Under the pieces are notes generated by a model. It had not been told where the DNA came from, did not search any database, and worked only from the letters and a program-made list of their open reading frames with translations. From positions 1 to 23,995 of the IMG/VR virus record IMGVR_UViG_3300032215_000040: a DNA stretch of 23,995 nucleotides, one strand, 5' to 3'. The DNA comes from a virus. The position numbers were made by a program, and so were the translations under genes. Below are positions 20,266 through 23,995 of the stretch, one piece after another (position 1 is the first letter of the stretch; each line of letters begins with the position of its first letter).

Positions 20266-22979
20266 GTCAGATACGCCCTAGCTAGTGCTCTAGCTGTATC
20301 TAGATCGCCGTCAAATGCACACTTATTTAGAGCCTCACCCACGATCGAGTCAAGCGCTACGAATACAAAGTCACGACGATTAGCTCCACCTTTTTTGGCC
20401 CACTTAAAAAATGCTCTGACCTCATCTGACGCAGCCTTAGCCATATCAGGAGTGCCTAGCCATACTGGAGCCTGGTCCATACCTAGTAGCCACATTGCAA
20501 ATAGTCTGTGATGACCGTCAATAATTATGTTTTTTTCACCGTCGTTATATACAAGTGCATAGCTACGATACTCAGTCAGCGCCTGGCCCATAGCCTCAAT
20601 ATGATCTGCGACGTTAGAGCGATCCAGGCTTGTATCTGTACCGTATAGCTCCCTGATATTTACCAGGGTCAGCTCAGCCTTACTCCATACGTCAGGAGAT
20701 ACTGCATAGTTGCCGTCGTTAGTTTCTACAATAGGCCAGGGACTAGCTACGGTATCTGCGAGCTCGTTAGGATCATCTGAAATAGGGTGCTCACCAGCTG
20801 CGTTAGGTAGGACCTTTAGCTTAGATAGACCGTCCTTTACCTCAGCCTTACTAGGTACGCCAGCTTTATTAGCTGACTTTACTGAACCACTAGATACTCC
20901 TGTGCTTAATGTAGATAATCTGTCAGCTACACCTGATAGGCGCTCAGCTGCTGTGCTGTATCCACTGCTAGAAAATGTAGTAGCTGCGTCACGTATGCCC
21001 TGAGCTGCGTCTGATAGGTGTCCAGCTGCGCTCTCTCCTGCTCCGTTATTAAGAGCGTTGTCTAAAGATCGTGACGCGTCGCGTAGTTTGTCGTGAGCGT
21101 CTCGTGTATCTGCATTAACAGGAACCTTGCTGCTAAATCTGCTTATATCGCTACTATGCGAGTTGATCTGGTTAGCTGTTTCTTTGCTAAATGCAGCGTC
21201 TTGGCCAGCTCCACCACCCGCTGAGAATCGACCGTGCTCGTCTCTTTCCTGGCTATCTGAATACTTGAGTCCGTCTGACTCAACATTGCCCTCACCAGCT
21301 GGTACAGGAGTGTTTAACTTTTCCTCAGCGCCAGGAGCAGGGATAGTCACTGGCTGCTTCTCTGGCTGTGGTGCTACTGGACTAGTGTCAGGATCTAGCT
21401 CCTCAGCTGATCCCGCAGCTGTAGTCACGTTCACTATGCCGTCTGGTGTAAATAGGAATACGCCTGCACCCGCGACCAGCATTGGCTGATCTGCAGCTGG
21501 AGTATCGAGTAGTGGTAGTCCGAGCTGTGATCGACGCTCGTTAATTGTACGTGTAGCTCCGCGTAGCTCTAGATCTGCTCGCGCTGCCTCCTGCTGAGTA
21601 TCTCTACCCTCGTCAATCATAAACTTAAACTCTAGCTCTCTAGGCATACCGAGATAGCTATAGCTGAGATTTGTTAGCATACGAGAGATCCAGGTGACGA
21701 GTGGTCCAACACCGATCTGCTGTGCTGAGGCCTGCTCTCCTGCCTGGTGTCCTGAGCCACCTAGTCCACCGTGACCAGAGAATCCGATCTCAGTAGGCAT
21801 AACGCCAAAGTGTCCGCATATAGAGGTGACTAGATAGGTGTCTAGTACCTCCTTGAACTTCTCGCCGTAGCCGTCAAATTGCACTGGATCAAATCCAGCT
21901 GGAAGTACGCGTGAGCGCTTGCGCTGCTCTGTCTGTCCAGCTAGGTCGTCATTAAGCGCGTTCTCTAGCTGCTTTAAAAGGATTGGATCGTTACCGAAGT
22001 CTGCGTCTACCTTAAACATCAGCTCTGGCATTACGCCGTCTGTGTACTCAGCTCGTAGCCACTGCTGGCGACGTAGGTAGATATCTGCCATAGGTAGACA
22101 GCGCTCTACTGGAGAGCTGCCATACATTGAGGTCGTTTTGCGATTGCGGATTAAATAGGCGAGCTCATCTGAGCTGAACTCACCGTCTGCCTCAATGTTG
22201 TCGTTCTCAGCCATAAACTCTGAGCGTGGGAATCCGTAGAGGATTTGCTGGAAGGCAGGGTGAGGTGGCATTGGCCTCATACCACGATCGTCTAGTAGTG
22301 GCTTGATAGTCGCGCCGTCCAAAATCTGTAGACCGTATAAGTCTCCACCTACTGATCGCTGAGGCCAGATAGCCCAGGCGTCTAGTACCAGGATCTCCTC
22401 TAGCGCAACCATTAGCCAGTCAATAAATGTAAGTCCGTTAGCCTTATCTGGGTTCTCCCAGAAACTACGCACTCGATAAATCTCGTCTGAGTACTTCTCA
22501 CGTGCAGCTGCCATAGCTCGTACGTGATCGCCACCAATCTCAGCTACGATCTTTTCTGACGCGTCCTCTGCGATAGTGATATCCCAGTCCAGGCCAGTAA
22601 TTTTATTCTTTAGTACCTCGATACAGCGACGCACAATGTCGATCTGCTCAGCTGCACCGCGTAAAGTTTTAAATGGGACGAGCTTCTGCTCAGTAGCTAT
22701 GTTTATATTTTGAGCTACCTGGTACTCGTATCGACGAGGAGCTGGTCGTCCGTCAGGACCTAGTGGGTTAATCGCTCCAGGGAATATGGGTGATCCTGGA
22801 CCAAATGGAATACCTGCAGTAATAGGATTTCGCTGTAGCGGATTACCAGAGCCATACGTAGCGTTCTGAGCTACTGTCCTCATATCCTGCTCGCTCATAA
22901 CTGCTGAGCCAGCTGGGAGATTTGGAGCCTTCTGTATTTGATCTGCTACTGCTTTTGCTAGACGGTCTAGTAGACCCAC
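20262..22979 (-). CDS. Portal protein with C-terminal ParB-like domain
   Basis: A 905-residue protein starting with GTG at 22977-22979 with AGGAGA upstream. Residues about 80-500 are a siphovirus-type portal: IDIVRRCIEVLKNKITGLDW, FIDWLMVALEEILVLDAWAI, then YGSSPVERCLPMADIYLRRQ, and FKEVLDTYLVTSICGHFGVM. The usual portal ends near 450-520 residues. Here a Pro/Ala-rich stretch, a linker at 572-590 shared with the MuF protein, about 110 residues of helical sequence (RDAHDKLRDASRSLDNALNN), and a ParB-like domain at about 735-842 follow. The latter has the GxxR box in IIIDGHHRLFAMWLLGM (821-825 DGHHR). The portal forms the dodecameric DNA gate. The added domain is an inference from motif. Confidence 0.87.
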   Translation of the reverse strand: MGLLDRLAKAVADQIQKAPNLPAGSAVMSEQDMRTVAQNATYGSGNPLQRNPITAGIPFGPGSPIFPGAINPLGPDGRPAPRRYEYQVAQNINIATEQKLVPFKTLRGAAEQIDIVRRCIEVLKNKITGLDWDITIAEDASEKIVAEIGGDHVRAMAAAREKYSDEIYRVRSFWENPDKANGLTFIDWLMVALEEILVLDAWAIWPQRSVGGDLYGLQILDGATIKPLLDDRGMRPMPPHPAFQQILYGFPRSEFMAENDNIEADGEFSSDELAYLIRNRKTTSMYGSSPVERCLPMADIYLRRQQWLRAEYTDGVMPELMFKVDADFGNDPILLKQLENALNDDLAGQTEQRKRSRVLPAGFDPVQFDGYGEKFKEVLDTYLVTSICGHFGVMPTEIGFSGHGGLGGSGHQAGEQASAQQIGVGPLVTWISRMLTNLSYSYLGMPRELEFKFMIDEGRDTQQEAARADLELRGATRTINERRSQLGLPLLDTPAADQPMLVAGAGVFLFTPDGIVNVTTAAGSAEELDPDTSPVAPQPEKQPVTIPAPGAEEKLNTPVPAGEGNVESDGLKYSDSQERDEHGRFSAGGGAGQDAAFSKETANQINSHSSDISRFSSKVPVNADTRDAHDKLRDASRSLDNALNNGAGESAAGHLSDAAQGIRDAATTFSSSGYSTAAERLSGVADRLSTLSTGVSSGSVKSANKAGVPSKAEVKDGLSKLKVLPNAAGEHPISDDPNELADTVASPWPIVETNDGNYAVSPDVWSKAELTLVNIRELYGTDTSLDRSNVADHIEAMGQALTEYRSYALVYNDGEKNIIIDGHHRLFAMWLLGMDQAPVWLGTPDMAKAASDEVRAFFKWAKKGGANRRDFVFVALDSIVGEALNKCAFDGDLDTARALARAYLT
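21210..21266 (-). repeat. 19-residue linker repeat, portal copy
   Basis: Portal residues 572-590 read KYSDSQERDEHGRFSAGGG. This matches the MuF copy (19309-19365) at 13 of 19 positions, the differences being mostly D/E, S/T and A/S. In both proteins it marks the end of the structural core and the start of an added domain. Confidence 0.75.
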
Positions 22980-22988
22980 GTGTCTCTC

Positions 22989-23995
22989 CTATGCGGTTGG
23001 TAGTCCTTGTTCTGCGACTGGTGTAATGATAGCGGTTTGACACGCTGGACATACTGCTGTTCCCTTAGGAGCAGGCATACGACAGCTAGGGCAGAAGTCT
23101 ACCTTTGTTGCTAGATATGCCATAGCTGGTGACGCTGTTGATATTTCAGTGACAGCCCAGACTAGTGCGTCCATACGATCTGGAGAGCTACCACTATCAG
23201 GAGTCCAGGTAACCATTTGATCCTCTAGCTCTGCGAATCCTCCTACGTGATGAACGCGTCCCTGCTCATATAGTGCAGACACTGGCTCAGCTCGTACCTG
23301 CTTACCTCTACTAGCTACTACCTTTTTCGTAGGCACCATAGGATCAACCTGCTTGAGTACATTTATCACTAGATCACCACCGTTATTTGTTTCAGCGATT
23401 ATTCGATTGGCTTTATGCTTTTTGTACAGCTCTACAGCCTTTCGCGCCCAGGTATCAGGACTAGCTCGTAGCGATCCGTCCTCTAGTACGTAGTAGTGAC
23501 CGTCCATACTCGCACCTACAACGACAATCCCAGTTTCATCTGACTCCTCACCTGAGGTAACAGCTGGGTCGATAGCTACGACAATCCTGGTCAAGACTGG
23601 GTGCTCAGTAACACGAGCGTCGTCGATCATTTTGTGCGTCCATAGTGCGCCCTCGATATCAGTCAGCAGCTCACCGTATAGCTCCTGGCGTCCGAGCCTG
23701 GTGCCGTTATATCTCAGCTGTAACTCGATCAGTGCCTGTGGAGCTAGATTAGCTGCGTTATCAAATGTCGATCCTCGTACTATCCTCACTGATCCGTCAG
23801 TACGAGCTACTAGCGAGCGCACGAGCGCTACAGGCTTAGGCGTAGTCGTAACTACGGTACGTGGGTGATCGCCTAGACGTAGGCCGAACTGGAGCTGGTC
23901 CCAGGTATCGGGATATCTCCAGGAGCTGAGCTCGTCGCACCAGGCGCCGTGAAACTGTGGACCTCTGAGGCGATTAGGCTCGTCAGCTGAGAATA
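22989..23995 (-). CDS. terL: Terminase large subunit, C-terminal part (cut by window edge)
   Basis: The frame is open to the window edge, so the Walker A ATPase start lies outside; 334 residues are visible. The visible part begins in the ATPase: FHGAWCDELSSWRYPDTWDQ contains the Walker B acidic pair (DE), and RTVVTTTPKP is the coupling motif III. The RNase H-like nuclease follows with Asp in RIVVAIDPAVTSG, Glu in ANRIIAETNNGGD, and a further Asp in SSPDRMDALVWAV, the metal-binding set. It cuts and packages DNA through the portal, whose gene follows with a nine-base gap. The last 40 residues hold CPSC and CPAC in a zinc ribbon, not usual for this family. A GTG at 23822 is only an internal codon. 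Confidence 0.92.
   Translation of the reverse strand, partial: FSADEPNRLRGPQFHGAWCDELSSWRYPDTWDQLQFGLRLGDHPRTVVTTTPKPVALVRSLVARTDGSVRIVRGSTFDNAANLAPQALIELQLRYNGTRLGRQELYGELLTDIEGALWTHKMIDDARVTEHPVLTRIVVAIDPAVTSGEESDETGIVVVGASMDGHYYVLEDGSLRASPDTWARKAVELYKKHKANRIIAETNNGGDLVINVLKQVDPMVPTKKVVASRGKQVRAEPVSALYEQGRVHHVGGFAELEDQMVTWTPDSGSSPDRMDALVWAVTEISTASPAMAYLATKVDFCPSCRMPAPKGTAVCPACQTAIITPVAEQGLPTA

Noticed and set aside
23820-23822. GTG at 23820-23822 as start of terL
   Set aside because: The frame continues upstream to the window edge and contains the Walker B and coupling motifs, so this is an internal Val codon.
1-23995. tRNA or rRNA genes, integrase and attachment site
   Set aside because: I saw no cloverleaf-like sequence, rRNA motif or integrase gene; the phage lifestyle cannot be judged from this window.

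Overview
This window is part of a tailed-phage genome (siphovirus-type, HK97-fold capsid). It may be free phage, prophage or a metagenome-assembled phage. Every gene I can support lies on the minus strand, so the transcription order runs from high to low coordinates. Genes are packed tightly: TAATG, ATGA and GTGA start/stop overlaps are frequent, and most other starts carry an AGGAG-type ribosome binding site. Several proteins are of kinds I know from phages of Actinobacteria: a small HTH protein ending in an HxxGxCxC motif, a DUF6378-like protein, and an 'NPNHIRALKAEGF' protein after the capsid gene. Base composition is only moderately GC and the Leu codon CTA is heavily used, unlike high-GC actinobacteria. 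A low-GC (for example freshwater) actinobacterial host is plausible but is my inference.

Layout in transcription order. Packaging and head: terminase large subunit (cut by the right window edge), a very long portal protein with a C-terminal ParB-like domain, a MuF-type minor head protein with a RelA/SpoT-like C-terminal domain, two small unknown proteins, a prohead protease fused to a Cys-rich segment and a scaffold-like coiled coil, the major capsid protein with an inserted Ig-like domain, a small zinc-ribbon protein, and the head-tail connector. Tail: tail terminator, a small unknown protein, major tail protein, tail assembly chaperones joined by a -1 frameshift at CCCTTTA, an HK97-gp10-like protein, tape measure, Dit-like distal tail protein, then a tail-tip group with two glycine-rich putative receptor-binding proteins, a zinc-ribbon/coiled-coil protein and a hub-like protein. 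Lysis: a membrane-anchored coiled-coil protein, a minimal CHAP endolysin and a holin-like protein. After a 133-base AT-rich gap come the first genes of a DNA-metabolism/regulatory group: HTH protein, DUF6378-like protein, and a metallophosphoesterase cut by the left window edge.

The most interesting feature is a pair of adjacent head proteins, portal and MuF. Each is extended past its structural core by an almost identical 19-residue Gln/Arg-Asp/Gly-Arg-Phe/Gly-rich linker followed by an unrelated enzyme-like domain (ParB-like in one, RelA/SpoT-like in the other). This looks like a modular way of placing effector domains inside the virion. Other points: Cys4 metal-binding modules recur in at least four virion-associated proteins, strong hairpins follow both the capsid and the tail-tube genes, a beta-rich repeat is shared between the Dit protein and a neighbouring tail protein, and the tetranucleotide CCGG appears to be absent from the whole window.
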